Assembly (NCBI GenBank): GCA_002429045.1 | Contig: DIYM01000153.1 | Location: forward strand, 1 to 26,937 | Source of the DNA: Phycisphaerales bacterium UBA6054 | GTDB lineage: Bacteria; Planctomycetota; Phycisphaerae; Phycisphaerales; UBA1924 | Reading direction: 5' to 3' | DNA length: 26,937 bases | Shown: positions 7,460 to 15,742 of the stretch, in pieces | How positions within the stretch are numbered: the stretch's first letter is position 1 | How the letters are laid out: every line of letters starts with the position of its first letter | Translations under genes and position numbers: made by a program | The notes under the pieces: model-generated | The model's input: only the letters and a program-made list of their open reading frames with translations | Told to the model about the DNA's origin: nothing | The model's database searches: none

Positions 7460-8477
7460 GGCGTTAGTCTATCTTGCACGTCCGCCGTACCACTTAGATC
7501 TCAGCGATCGGTCAAACAGCCAGAGTGAATCTTGTGCTAAGGATCCAGGCATGGGCTGCAGCAAGCATGCTCTCAGGTTCTGATACCAACGCGTTGTCAA
7601 CGGTCTGGCGCCTAGCCGTACGCCAGGCCCGGAGACGCCCTCGTTCATCGGGCGTGCCTCTGCCAACAGGCGGAGTCGCGAAGGATACCGACAGACACTC
7701 CGCGCCCAGCGCGGCGGTCGCACAAACAACGTGTGATCAGCTCCGGCGGGCCGATGCCACCGACCCAGCAGGCATCGATAGGGGATTCAGATAGCGGACA
7801 CCGAGGGCGTGGTGGAGAACCACCTCTGCCGGGATGCTGACCCGGGAGAGCAGGCAGCGCTGATGTCCGGCCAACGCCTTGGCCAGGCAAGACACCGTTT
7901 CTGCTGTCTGCATGCCGGTTTGGCGTCCCCTTTGGATCGCTTCCCAGGGCCGTGGTTCGGTGTCGAGAACGGGCTGGCGTCCAGGCGCTGACACGGGCCG
8001 CTCTCGTGCCGGCTGAGTGTGGTCCTGAGATAGCTCGTTCTGCTTGATCGCCACACACGGCCGCCCTCGAACACGATCGCATCGATCAAGGCTCTGTTGG
8101 CAGATCCACCGGTGCGAAGTGCCGTGAACTCATGGACCAACACTTCATGCATCAGCGTTGTTCGCGTTGAGGTGTTCATGCTGTCCTGACCCGGACATCC
8201 GCCCTGGCCCCGGCTCTGGCAGAACATGCGGGCAACCCGCGAAACCGAAGTGGTAGAGACGTTCCCCACCCATATCGTCGCGTCCTGGGTGGGCCATCCG
8301 GTCGAGGTGGCCGAGGGCGCTCACCGAGATAATCCGGTGCACGATGCGGTGGAGCAACCGCACGCGGGCAGCAGCACCGGGGCAAGGCCCAACGGCGCCG
8401 AAGATCCCAAGCATGCGATGTACAGAAGGATGCGAGAGCGCTCACGGATCGGCGGGTGTTCGTCGCGGGTAAAGAAA
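7460..8477. other. About 1 kb with no recognisable intact gene; possibly decayed coding sequence
   Basis: No frame here gives a protein I recognise. The minus strand has overlapping partial frames in three phases (8145-8414, 7787-8269, 7645-8082, 7737-8054) with protein-like patches such as TTLMHEVLVHEFTALRTGG and ANRALIDAIVFEGG, none long or with a good ribosome site. This pattern would fit a gene broken by frameshifts, or chance frames in GC-rich spacer; I cannot tell which. The composition is less extreme than the genes on either side. The first part must include the PadR promoter. Confidence 0.4.
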
Positions 8478-8551
<74 letters not shown>

Positions 8552-8583
8552 TCCGGTCCGGCATGGCCGGGCCTCGGGCGGAG

Positions 8584-8612
8584 AGTATAGACCCCGGCCC
8601 CTGGGACGTCAC
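8584..8612 (-). promoter_or_regulatory. Sigma70-like promoter for tRNA-Ile
   Basis: On the minus strand, GTGACG (8612-8607) and TATACT (8589-8584) are separated by exactly 17 bp, close to the TTGACA / TATAAT consensus. Transcription would begin near 8577, about 26 bp before the tRNA. It lies between the histidine kinase stop and the tRNA. Confidence 0.6.
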
Positions 8613-8636
8613 CCGGCCCGCTGGGGCGACTCCGGG

Positions 8637-10595
8637 TCAGCCCGCGGGCTCGGCGGGCGCCGCGGCGGGGTCGAGCGGGACGGTGAGCAGGAACTCGGCG
8701 CCGTGCCCGCGTCGTCGGACCAGGCGCAGATCCCCGCCCATCTCGCGGGCGAGCCCCCGGCTGAGGGCCAGCCCGAGCCCGAGACCGGGGCGGCTCGACT
8801 CGGCCGCCCCGGGGCCGCGCTGGAACTCGCCGAACACACGCTCGCGCTGTCGGCTCGGCACGCCCGGGCCGTGATCCGCGACCAGGATCTCCAGCGCCCG
8901 GTCGGTCGCCGACACGTCGAGGTGGACACGCGTGTCGGTCTCGTCGTCGGGCGCGTCCTCGGGCGGGCCGGCGTACTTGCACGCGTTCTCGACGAGGTTC
9001 ATCAAGATGCGCTCGACCGAGCGCGGGTCGCACGTGGCGGTGCGCGCCGCCCCCGGCTCCGCGGAGGGGGCGATCGAGACGATCAGGTCCATGCCGGACT
9101 GCTCGGCGCGTCGGCTGAGCACGGGGCGGACCCTGGCGACCAGTTCGCTCGGCGAGACGGATCGCTCCCCCGGCGGGCGGGCGTCGCCCGGGCGCCTGCG
9201 GGTCAGACGCGCGTACTCGAGCACGTTCTCGACGATCTCACCGAGACGCACCGACTCACGCTCGAGCGTCCCCAGATACTCGGCGCGCGCGCTCTCGTCG
9301 GTGACCATCCCGCCCGCGAGCATCTGCGCGTACAGGCGGAACGTGGTCAGCGGCGTGCGGAGCTCGTGCGTGACCGCCCCCACAAACCTGGCCCGCCGAT
9401 CCGAGAGCCTGAGCGTGGCGTGGAGCACCGACGCCACCGCGACGAGGGCGACAAGCGTTGCGATCCATGTGACAAGCAGCGCCCAGAACGCGGGCGTCAT
9501 TCGTTCTTCCTCGATCGCGATCGCCCCGCCGGGCACCAGCAGCGCCGGGATCGTTGCGAGCCGGTACGCACGCCCCGCGCGTTCCTGGGCCATCGCGTCG
9601 CTCCGCACGGGCACCAGGGTGGTCGCCGGAAGCAGGTCGCCGACGGAATCCTCGAGCATGGCGCGCAGCGCGGGCCAATCCAGCCGCACGCCCTGCGCAC
9701 GCGTCCCGGGCCCGTCCGCGGGGCGGACCAGAAGCAGCTCCGGTTCCAGAGCGCCCCCGGGCGTGACCCACACCGCTTCGATCCCCGCGGGTGTCTCGCC
9801 GGGTCGGAACCGCGAAGGGCTCTCCAGGACCGCGGCGTCGCCGAGCCGGTCCGATTCGGACGAGGCCTCTCGCGCACGCGCGGGCCCGGGGCTCGCGTCG
9901 CTGAAGCTCGCTTGGTCGAGCGGCGCCGCTGGCTCGTCCGGTCGCTCACGGCGTGCGGGGACACCCTGGTCGGACTGCTTGGCGATGTTGGCGACCTGCT
10001 GGCGCGCCGCATAATCAAACGAGAGCGACTCGGTTTGCCGGCCCGGCTCGGCCGACTCTTCCGCGGCCGCGGCTCCGAGCACGCCGGGCTCGGGCTCGTC
10101 CGTGCGGCCTGCGCGTTGCTCGCGCTCGGCGCCCTCTGCGCTCGCGAGTTCGGCTTCCTCCTGGATGAACTGCCGCCGCCCGTACGCTTCCGCCGCGTCG
10201 TTGGTCAGCGGGTCGGTCGCGTTGACCTCGCCCTCCGGGCCGATCTCGAAGAACCCGTTGTTGAACAGGTTCAGCCCGATCGCGGGCTGATCCGAAAGCA
10301 GGAGGCGTGCGCTCGGATCCGCGGTCTCTGTGAAGCCATCAGACGCCCAAGCGTTTGGCACCACCGAGCGGGCGCCGATCGGGCGTGCGGCCTCCATCGC
10401 GATGATGGGCGCGAGTTGGGAATCGACACGCCACAACGCCCGGCGGATGACCTCCTGGCGCTGCGCCAGCGCACGGGCCTCGGCGCCGCGGGCCTCGAGC
10501 CTGTAGACCGAGACGCTCGCCCAGCCGAGCGCCGCGAGCAGGACGGCCGAGCCGATCGAGTACCCCCACCACAGACGCGGTCTCCTGGGGATCAC
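8637..10595 (-). CDS. Sensor histidine kinase with large extracytoplasmic domain
   Basis: A 652-residue inner-membrane kinase partner of the response regulator, whose stop codon it overlaps (ATGA at 10592-10595). TM1 spans about residues 12-31 and TM2 about 368-392. The region between, some 335 residues, would be outside the membrane. It includes an Ala/Glu/Arg/Pro-rich stretch at about 145-260 that looks poorly ordered, and I recognise no known sensor fold. The kinase core is complete: H-box FVGAVTHELRTPLTTFRLYAQ with phospho-accepting His410, N-box NLVENACKYAG (Asn537), G1 DHGPGVP, and G2 GLGLGLALSRGLAREMGG. There is no clear HAMP domain between TM2 and the H-box, which are only about 18 residues apart. 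The signal sensed is unknown. The gene closes the putative VWA-DUF4139-regulator-kinase cluster; the tRNA lies 85 bp downstream. Confidence 0.92.
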   Translation of the reverse strand: MIPRRPRLWWGYSIGSAVLLAALGWASVSVYRLEARGAEARALAQRQEVIRRALWRVDSQLAPIIAMEAARPIGARSVVPNAWASDGFTETADPSARLLLSDQPAIGLNLFNNGFFEIGPEGEVNATDPLTNDAAEAYGRRQFIQEEAELASAEGAEREQRAGRTDEPEPGVLGAAAAEESAEPGRQTESLSFDYAARQQVANIAKQSDQGVPARRERPDEPAAPLDQASFSDASPGPARAREASSESDRLGDAAVLESPSRFRPGETPAGIEAVWVTPGGALEPELLLVRPADGPGTRAQGVRLDWPALRAMLEDSVGDLLPATTLVPVRSDAMAQERAGRAYRLATIPALLVPGGAIAIEEERMTPAFWALLVTWIATLVALVAVASVLHATLRLSDRRARFVGAVTHELRTPLTTFRLYAQMLAGGMVTDESARAEYLGTLERESVRLGEIVENVLEYARLTRRRPGDARPPGERSVSPSELVARVRPVLSRRAEQSGMDLIVSIAPSAEPGAARTATCDPRSVERILMNLVENACKYAGPPEDAPDDETDTRVHLDVSATDRALEILVADHGPGVPSRQRERVFGEFQRGPGAAESSRPGLGLGLALSRGLAREMGGDLRLVRRRGHGAEFLLTVPLDPAAAPAEPAG

Positions 10596-11314
10596 GCGTC
10601 GTCCCCGGGCGTCCCGCCGTCTTCCGCGGCCAGCATGTACCCCTTGCCACGCACCGTCCGGATGACCCGCGGGTCGCCCGGGTCGTCGTCGAGGGTCTCA
10701 CGCAGGCGTGCGATGGTCATGTCGACGGTGCGGGTATGCGTGCCGCGCGGATCGAGCCCCCAGACATGCTGGAGGAGCTCATCGCGCGCGACCGCGCGTC
10801 CCGGGTTCGAGGCGAGATACCCGATGACCTCGGCTTCGCGTTCGGTGAGCGTGCGCCGCACGCCGCCGGGCAGGACCGCTTCGCGCCGGTCGAAATCGAG
10901 GCATCTCCCCGCGATCGTCAGCGATGACCGGCGTGTCGGGCGTGCCGGCGATCGTCGGAGCACCGCCTCGACGCGGGCGAGCAACTCGTCGATACCGAAC
11001 GGTTTGACGATGTAGTCATCGGCGCCGAGCCGGAGCCCACGGACGCGATCCTCTTCCTCGCCGCGTGCGGTCAGGAAGATCACCGGCAACGCCGGGTGGG
11101 GCTTGCGGAGAGCCCCGAGGACTTCGAGCCCGTCCATCTTGGGCATCATGATGTCCAGGAGGACCAAGTCGGAATCGACCGACAGCGCCAGATCGAGCCC
11201 GGCACGCCCGTCCGAGGCTTCATGGACAGTGAACCCGTTGAAGCGGAGCATATCGACCACGCCGCGCCGGATGGCGTCGTCGTCCTCGACCACGATGATC
11301 ACGCCCTGGGACAC
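10592..11314 (-). CDS. OmpR/PhoB-family response regulator
   Basis: A 240-residue DNA-binding response regulator. The GTG at 11314 is preferred because GAGGA lies 6 bp upstream; the other in-frame GTG at 11320 directly abuts that site. The receiver domain (about 1-120) has the acidic pair in VVEDDD, phospho-accepting Asp54 in LVLLDIMMPKMDG, Thr82 in FLTARG and Lys104 in DDYIVKPFG. The C-terminal winged helix (about 135-230) has LTEREAEVIGYLASNPGRAVARDELL, TVDMTIARLR and IRTVRGKGYML, typical of the OmpR/PhoB class. That class binds direct repeats spaced 10-11 bp. An array of exactly that geometry lies upstream of the VWA gene (14233-14309), making it the obvious candidate target. The regulator is followed by its kinase with a 4-base overlap. 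Sequence alone does not show whether it responds to phosphate. Confidence 0.93.
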   Translation of the reverse strand: MSQGVIIVVEDDDAIRRGVVDMLRFNGFTVHEASDGRAGLDLALSVDSDLVLLDIMMPKMDGLEVLGALRKPHPALPVIFLTARGEEEDRVRGLRLGADDYIVKPFGIDELLARVEAVLRRSPARPTRRSSLTIAGRCLDFDRREAVLPGGVRRTLTEREAEVIGYLASNPGRAVARDELLQHVWGLDPRGTHTRTVDMTIARLRETLDDDPGDPRVIRTVRGKGYMLAAEDGGTPGDDA

Positions 11315-11329
11315 GAGCACTCCTCAATC

Positions 11330-11357
11330 CCGACGCCCGGCTCTCGTCGGGCGTCGG
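11330..11357 (-). terminator. Perfect hairpin between the DUF4139 gene and the response regulator gene
   Basis: A 10-bp perfect inverted repeat (CCGACGCCCG / CGGGCGTCGG) with an 8-nt loop stands 22 bp beyond the stop at 11380. On the minus strand it is followed by GATTGAGGA, the ribosome site of the regulator, and not by a T-tract. It may therefore be a partial terminator, an mRNA-stabilising stem or a translational control element rather than a standard terminator. Confidence 0.5.
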
Positions 11358-11379
11358 TCTTCTCACTTCTTCGGCCGGA

Positions 11380-12885
11380 TCACCACGAGTACCGCACGGT
11401 GTAGGTGATCTTCTCCTCTTCGTCGGGGTCGAGCGTCACCGGGATGTGCATGGTCCGGGCGTCGAGCATCTCCCGCTGATGGCTGATCTTCTGGATCTCC
11501 GCGTTGGTCCAGCGGTACAGGCGTTCCTGTACGACCACCTCGACACGCTCGTCCTTGCGGTTGCGGAGCGTGACCTCGACGGTCTCGACCATCCAGGTGC
11601 GCCCGCGTTCGAACGAGACCTGCCGGCGTTCTCCGACGACGTCGAACGCGTTGCCGAGCTTGATCATGACCTCCTCGTTCCTGGGGGTGTGGTCGATGAC
11701 GTCCTCGCCGATGAACTCCTCCGAGCCGTCGGTGTCGTCGGCCTGGCTGACGCGGACACGCCCGGACGGCAGGGGGACACCCAGCCCGCCGCCCTTGTCG
11801 TTCTCGAACTTCAGGTACACCGCGACCTTGCCGTCCGAAGGAACGGCGCCCTGGTTGTCCACGCGCCCGCCGAAGTTGCCGAACGAACCGGTGGCGTTGA
11901 AGAGCAAGATCTTCTCGGCGGGCACGCCGCGCGCGGCGTCGAACAGCTCGATCTGCTTGGTCGATCGGTCGGGGATGGTGACCGGACGCCCGAGGGTGTA
12001 GAGGTGGTACTCGAAGAAGGCCTTCTGCTCGAAGCCGGCCGAGTCCGCCTCCATCGCGACCGCCCGTGCGATCATGAACTCTTCCTGCCCCCGGCGCGAC
12101 TTCGGCGCCCGGTTCACATCCCCCGCGATGAGCTTCAGTGTCGCGTCCTCGTAGCTCCCGCCGGACTGGTTGAGGATCGAGACCCACGCGCCGATGTCGA
12201 CGGTGCCGCTGTTGGCGTCGGCACCCGGGTGGAAGAGCAGGTTGTAGTCGGCCCACCACGTGATGCCGCCGGTCTGGTAGGTGATGCGGGCGTCCTGGCT
12301 TCCGGCGCGGTCCGCGGCCAGCGTCCAGATCAGCGTCGGACGCGTGATCAGCCCGTCGGCCAGGCTGGGGAACTCGACCCCGTCGTACCCCTGCTGATAC
12401 TTGATCCGCCCGTCGCCCGCTTCGAGCAGCATGCCCCCGCCCGCCACGGAGAGCAGCTTCATGTGCTCGCCGTTGAGGATGATCTCCTGATCGATGTAGC
12501 GCCCGAGCATCTTGTCCATGCTCAGCAGATCGAATCGGTAATCCTGCTCGAGGACGCGCGTCCCATCGGGATCGGTCAGCGACTCGAAGCGGACGGTGGT
12601 CGGGTCGAGCAGGGCGGCGACGTCGAGGAAGCTGATCTCGGACACGCCACGACCGATCTCGAGCGAGCGCTCCTGCTTGACCATCGCGTAACCTGGGATC
12701 TGGTTCCACGGGTTGCGGTACTGGCCCGCCCCGGGCGTGGGGCGGTACATCTCGGGCGGGATCGCCCCGGGCGTGGCGGTCGAGTAGATGGTCAGGGCGG
12801 TGTCGTCGGCGAGCGCCGATGCCGCGGCACCGATCAGCGTCCCGGCGATGATCGCCCCCCGGGTGAGCATGTGTGGGTTGAGCAT
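11380..12885 (-). CDS. Exported DUF4139-family protein
   Basis: A 501-residue exported protein. The ATG at 12885 is chosen because GGAGGA stands 3 bp before it; an in-frame extension of 27 codons upstream lacks signal peptide character. The signal peptide is MLNPHMLTRGAIIAGTL...ALA, cut before DDTALTIYS. The body fits the DUF4139 family: an early block VSEISFLDVAALLDPTTVRF, a central ITYQTGGITWWADYNL (the typical W..Y.L step), and a beta-rich C-terminus with VTLRNRKDERVEVVVQERLYRW and a closing ITYTVRYSW. DUF4139 proteins are thought to be envelope or surface beta proteins; their biochemical role is not established. It lies 77 bp downstream of the VWA gene and 65 bp upstream of the response regulator on the same strand, with a hairpin in the latter gap. 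Common regulation is likely. Confidence 0.85.
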   Translation of the reverse strand: MLNPHMLTRGAIIAGTLIGAAASALADDTALTIYSTATPGAIPPEMYRPTPGAGQYRNPWNQIPGYAMVKQERSLEIGRGVSEISFLDVAALLDPTTVRFESLTDPDGTRVLEQDYRFDLLSMDKMLGRYIDQEIILNGEHMKLLSVAGGGMLLEAGDGRIKYQQGYDGVEFPSLADGLITRPTLIWTLAADRAGSQDARITYQTGGITWWADYNLLFHPGADANSGTVDIGAWVSILNQSGGSYEDATLKLIAGDVNRAPKSRRGQEEFMIARAVAMEADSAGFEQKAFFEYHLYTLGRPVTIPDRSTKQIELFDAARGVPAEKILLFNATGSFGNFGGRVDNQGAVPSDGKVAVYLKFENDKGGGLGVPLPSGRVRVSQADDTDGSEEFIGEDVIDHTPRNEEVMIKLGNAFDVVGERRQVSFERGRTWMVETVEVTLRNRKDERVEVVVQERLYRWTNAEIQKISHQREMLDARTMHIPVTLDPDEEEKITYTVRYSW

Positions 12886-12962
12886 GGGTCCTCCGTTGGT
12901 CATGGGTCTGCGCGTGCGGTCACTATCGGCACATCGGGCGGGCCGACACAACACGGTACGGG

Positions 12963-14150
12963 TCAATCGGCGGCGTGGATCGTCAGCCCCACGCCCGCGG
13001 CCTGTTCGGTCAGGATCGCGACCACCTCGGCGTCGAAGCCGTCCGAAACACCCGATTCGGCGAGCGCCTCGGCCCGGTAGTCCCGCCGGGCGATCGCCAG
13101 TTCTCCCAGCCGGGCCCCGATCGCGTCACGCCGCGCCTGGTTGCTGAGGATCTGGGCCTTGAGCTCGTCCGCGGACATCGCGCGGAGCTCTTCGGGAAGC
13201 TGCTCGGAGGGGATCTCGTCGAGGCTGACGTCCCCGCTGACGACATCGCGGACGAGCTCCTGGCGGCCGTACAGGTTCGCGCGACCGGCGAGCGACTGGT
13301 TGTAGAGCGCGCGGTCCGCGGCTGCTTCGGGGGCGGCGGCATCGGAGACCTCGGCAGACCGGGCCCGCTTGGCGTACTGGAACGCGAGCGTCTTCTCATC
13401 GCCGTAGTCGATCATGAGCGACGACAGTTCTCGATCGAGCATGCGGACCTCTTCGTCGTACGGCGTGGCGATCGCCCTGGTGCCCCCGTCCTGCGCGATC
13501 GCGGCGTAGCGCCCGTTGGCGTTCTGCGCGATCGCCTGCCAGACGTCCTTGGTGCCGCCCATCGAGCCGCACTGGATGGTGTTGATCAGGATGCCCTTCT
13601 CACGCGCGAGCTTGCAGGTCGCCGGGTGTTTCACGTCGTCCTCGTAGTTCATCTTGGGCGGCGCGTCGCCCACGAGGTACACGATGCGGAGCACGCCCTC
13701 GCCCTCGGTCCAGCCGAAGCGTTCGACCGCTTCGAACAACGCCTGGTTCACCGACTCGGGCCCGTCCCCGCCGCCGCGTGCTTCGTAGGTCATCAGCTCG
13801 GAGTAGAGCGTGTCCAGGTCATCGGTCATCGGGGTCCGATCGGTGACGTAGTCATCCCCGCGATCGCGGTACGCGACCAGGCCCATGCGGATCTCGGGCG
13901 AGGGCTGCGCCTGGGCGATGGTGGTCGCGATCGACCAGATCTTGTCCTTGGCGCTCGCGATCAGCCCCCCCATCGATCCGGTGGTGTCGAGGACGAACAC
14001 GACCTCGACCCGAGGGGGCGCTTGCTGGGCCTGCCCGACGCCGCAATGCACAACGCCGGCCTGCCCGTCCCCCGGCGGGCAGATCGAACGCGCGGCGTCG
14101 GCGGTTCCGGCCAGGAGAGCGAGCGAGGCGGCGAGCGAAGCGATGTTCAT
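12963..14150 (-). CDS. Exported von Willebrand factor A domain protein
   Basis: A 395-residue protein. The start at 14150 gives the signal peptide MNIASLAASLALLAGTADA, with a weak GGAG 8 bp upstream. The VWA domain runs from about residue 47 to 260. VEVVFVLDTTGSMGG carries the metal-site motif as DTTGS (Asp55 to Ser59), the common variant of DxSxS; later elements are RMGLVAYRDRGDDYVT and RIVYLVGDAPPKMNYEDD. Such domains hold a divalent metal and mediate protein-protein contact. The remaining 135 residues are charged, helical and unrecognised. Two cysteines (Cys24, Cys36) lie just after the signal peptide. The gene is first in the run VWA, DUF4139, response regulator, kinase, and directly follows the 11-bp-spaced TGTCAC array, so it is the likely first gene of a controlled transcript. 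The role is inferred to be in the cell envelope. Confidence 0.87.
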   Translation of the reverse strand: MNIASLAASLALLAGTADAARSICPPGDGQAGVVHCGVGQAQQAPPRVEVVFVLDTTGSMGGLIASAKDKIWSIATTIAQAQPSPEIRMGLVAYRDRGDDYVTDRTPMTDDLDTLYSELMTYEARGGGDGPESVNQALFEAVERFGWTEGEGVLRIVYLVGDAPPKMNYEDDVKHPATCKLAREKGILINTIQCGSMGGTKDVWQAIAQNANGRYAAIAQDGGTRAIATPYDEEVRMLDRELSSLMIDYGDEKTLAFQYAKRARSAEVSDAAAPEAAADRALYNQSLAGRANLYGRQELVRDVVSGDVSLDEIPSEQLPEELRAMSADELKAQILSNQARRDAIGARLGELAIARRDYRAEALAESGVSDGFDAEVVAILTEQAAGVGLTIHAAD

Positions 14151-14232
14151 AGCGTGACTCCGTGCGGGGTTCGTGTTCGACGGGCGTGCCGCCCGACCAT
14201 GCACAGAGATACCGAACCGATGCGGGCCCGGC

Positions 14233-14309
14233 CGTCACAGCAATGTCACACCGGCGCCGCGCCGAGCTTCTGTCACAACACTGTCACGGGGATGTCACCG
14301 CTGTGTCAC
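14233..14309 (-). promoter_or_regulatory. Array of TGTCAC half-sites with 11-bp spacing, putative OmpR/PhoB-type operator
   Basis: On the plus strand TGTCAC begins at 14244, 14271, 14282, 14293 and 14304, with a one-base variant, CGTCAC, at 14233. Steps are 11, 27, 11, 11 and 11 bp. As direct repeats on one face of the helix this matches the Pho box layout (two TGTCA half-sites 11 bp apart) and the general binding mode of OmpR/PhoB-class regulators. Seen from the controlled gene, the half-site reads GTGACA. The array ends 83 bp before the VWA start codon and begins just past the MFS stop. The regulator encoded at 10592-11314 is the natural candidate, but no binding is shown. Confidence 0.7.
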
Positions 14310-14325
14310 GCGGAACCGCGTTGGG

Positions 14326-15705
14326 TTAGTCCTGGTGCGTCCTGCGCATCAGATCGCGGGGCAGCCAGAGGGTGATCAGCCCGGCCACAAAGAGTGCGCC
14401 GGCGGCTGCGATAAACCCCGCGTCGAGCCCCATCCCGTCCAGCAGCGGCCCGCCGAGCCATTCGGGCAAGCCACGCGCCCAGTCGAGCAGCCACCCCGGC
14501 GCCCTGCGCTTCGCCGCCAAACCATTCTGCACGGTCTCGACGATCAGCGGGCCCACGAACGCGAAGCACCACGCGCCGCCCAGCATCAGCCCGCTCGCCA
14601 GACTCATCCGGTGCGGGAGCATCCGCTGGGCCAGCGAGATGCTCACCGGGATGACGGCACCGAACCCCACCCCGGAGAGCACGCTGCCCGTGACAGCCGC
14701 CGGCACGGCGAGTTCCGGAGCGATGTTGTCGGCGAACGTGATGGCGACGATCGCAAACGATCCGAGCAGCGGCAGGACAAAGAACACGAGCTTCTCGAAC
14801 CGTGCCGCCAGGATGAACCCGAGCACGATCCCACCCCCGCCCATCCCGACCTGCATCGCGGCCTGGAGGTTGCCGTTGAGGTGGCTGGACTGCGCACTGA
14901 GCGCTTCGGTCAACGCGGGCGCGTTGTTGCGCTCCAGCGTCACCGCGTCGGCCCACTCCGTGAACAGATAGATCAGCGACATGTTCACGCCGAACCGGAT
15001 CATGTTGGAGAAGTACAGCAGCGTGACCGCACGCCACCGGAGCTTGCGTTCGGGCGGATCCCAGTGCGTGTCCACGGGCGTGGACCGCCTGCTGTTGCGG
15101 CTCACGCCGTGCAGGGACCACGCGAGCACCACGGCGACCGCCAGCCCGACCGGGATGGTGTAGCGCAGGTCAAGCAGCCCGTTGCGCAGGTCGATCGTGC
15201 CGTCGGGCGCCCGCCCGAGCGCCTGCACGTAATCGGGCGTGAACTTGTTCCCCACGATCCCGCCGAGCATCCCGAAGAGGAAGAACAGAGCGATCCAGCG
15301 CGCCCGGTGCTTGCCGGCCAGGGCACCGACCGCCGCCGCCGCCGGCGGGTGGTACGCGCCCACGCCCGCCACCCCGACGCCGTAGAGGATCATCAACTCG
15401 GTGAAGCTCTCTGCCTGCCCCAGGTTCCCGATCGCGAGCACCGCGACGACCATGCCGATCGTCCCGATCGCGGTCGTGTGCAGCTTGTCGCTCAGCCAGG
15501 CCACGATCGGCTGGATACCCCCCGACGCGACCGACCCGATGCCGAACAGCAACGCCTTCTGCTCCGGGGCGATGTCGAGCAAGAACGCCAACGCCGGCAT
15601 CAACGCGATCGGGATGAACGAGAACACGTCCACCACGAAGTGGGCCCCGATCGTCAGCGACGACCGCAGGCGCGGCAGGGCGGGTTGGCGCGTGCCGTGG
15701 CTCAA
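14326..15705 (-). CDS. MFS transporter, fosmidomycin-resistance-like
   Basis: About 459 residues with some 12 hydrophobic segments, a major facilitator. FGIGSVASGGIQPIVAWLSDKL is the family's loop 2-3 signature (G...D.). YHPPAAAAVGALAGKHRARWIALFFLFGMLGG resembles the YHP...GG.RG..... stretch of the fosmidomycin-resistance branch, whose members act as proton-coupled exporters. The start is uncertain: the frame stays open upstream into the preceding gene, with no ATG between that gene's stop and the first helix. The TTG at 15705 is chosen because it follows a G-rich stretch and puts a short basic tail before TM1. The gap to the gamma-glutamyltranspeptidase stop is 37 bp, so it is probably the last gene of that operon and might export its product; the substrate is unknown. 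An insertion of about 20 hydrophilic residues near the C-terminus is also present. Confidence 0.8.
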   Translation of the reverse strand: MSHGTRQPALPRLRSSLTIGAHFVVDVFSFIPIALMPALAFLLDIAPEQKALLFGIGSVASGGIQPIVAWLSDKLHTTAIGTIGMVVAVLAIGNLGQAESFTELMILYGVGVAGVGAYHPPAAAAVGALAGKHRARWIALFFLFGMLGGIVGNKFTPDYVQALGRAPDGTIDLRNGLLDLRYTIPVGLAVAVVLAWSLHGVSRNSRRSTPVDTHWDPPERKLRWRAVTLLYFSNMIRFGVNMSLIYLFTEWADAVTLERNNAPALTEALSAQSSHLNGNLQAAMQVGMGGGGIVLGFILAARFEKLVFFVLPLLGSFAIVAITFADNIAPELAVPAAVTGSVLSGVGFGAVIPVSISLAQRMLPHRMSLASGLMLGGAWCFAFVGPLIVETVQNGLAAKRRAPGWLLDWARGLPEWLGGPLLDGMGLDAGFIAAAGALFVAGLITLWLPRDLMRRTHQD

Positions 15706-15742
15706 GCGGGGAGCGTAGGTCCCCCCCGATCGTCGGACCGAT

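Noticed and set aside
8100..8170. HEVLVHE patch as a zinc metalloprotease motif
   Set aside because: The spacing is HExxxH, not HExxH; the frame is short and has no other protease feature.
8558..8570. Palindrome CCGGC-ATG-GCCGG between kinase and tRNA as a terminator
   Set aside because: The stem is only 5 bp with a 3-nt loop and no T-run; palindromes of this size are common in such GC-rich DNA.
8703..11015. 770-codon plus-strand open frame opposite the histidine kinase and response regulator
   Set aside because: It is antisense to two clear genes, is Arg/Ala/Pro-rich with no motif, and is a usual side effect of high GC. The same applies to the plus-strand frames 11446-13080, 12975-14375, 14173-15813 and 15746-18079.
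10592..11314. Naming the two-component pair PhoB/PhoR
   Set aside because: The class and the Pho-box-like array are suggestive, but the kinase sensor is unlike PhoR and no pst or phoU genes are in view.
14233..14309. TGTCAC repeats as a CRISPR array
   Set aside because: The units are 6 bp with 5-bp spacers, far too short; the regular 11-bp step fits a regulator binding array.
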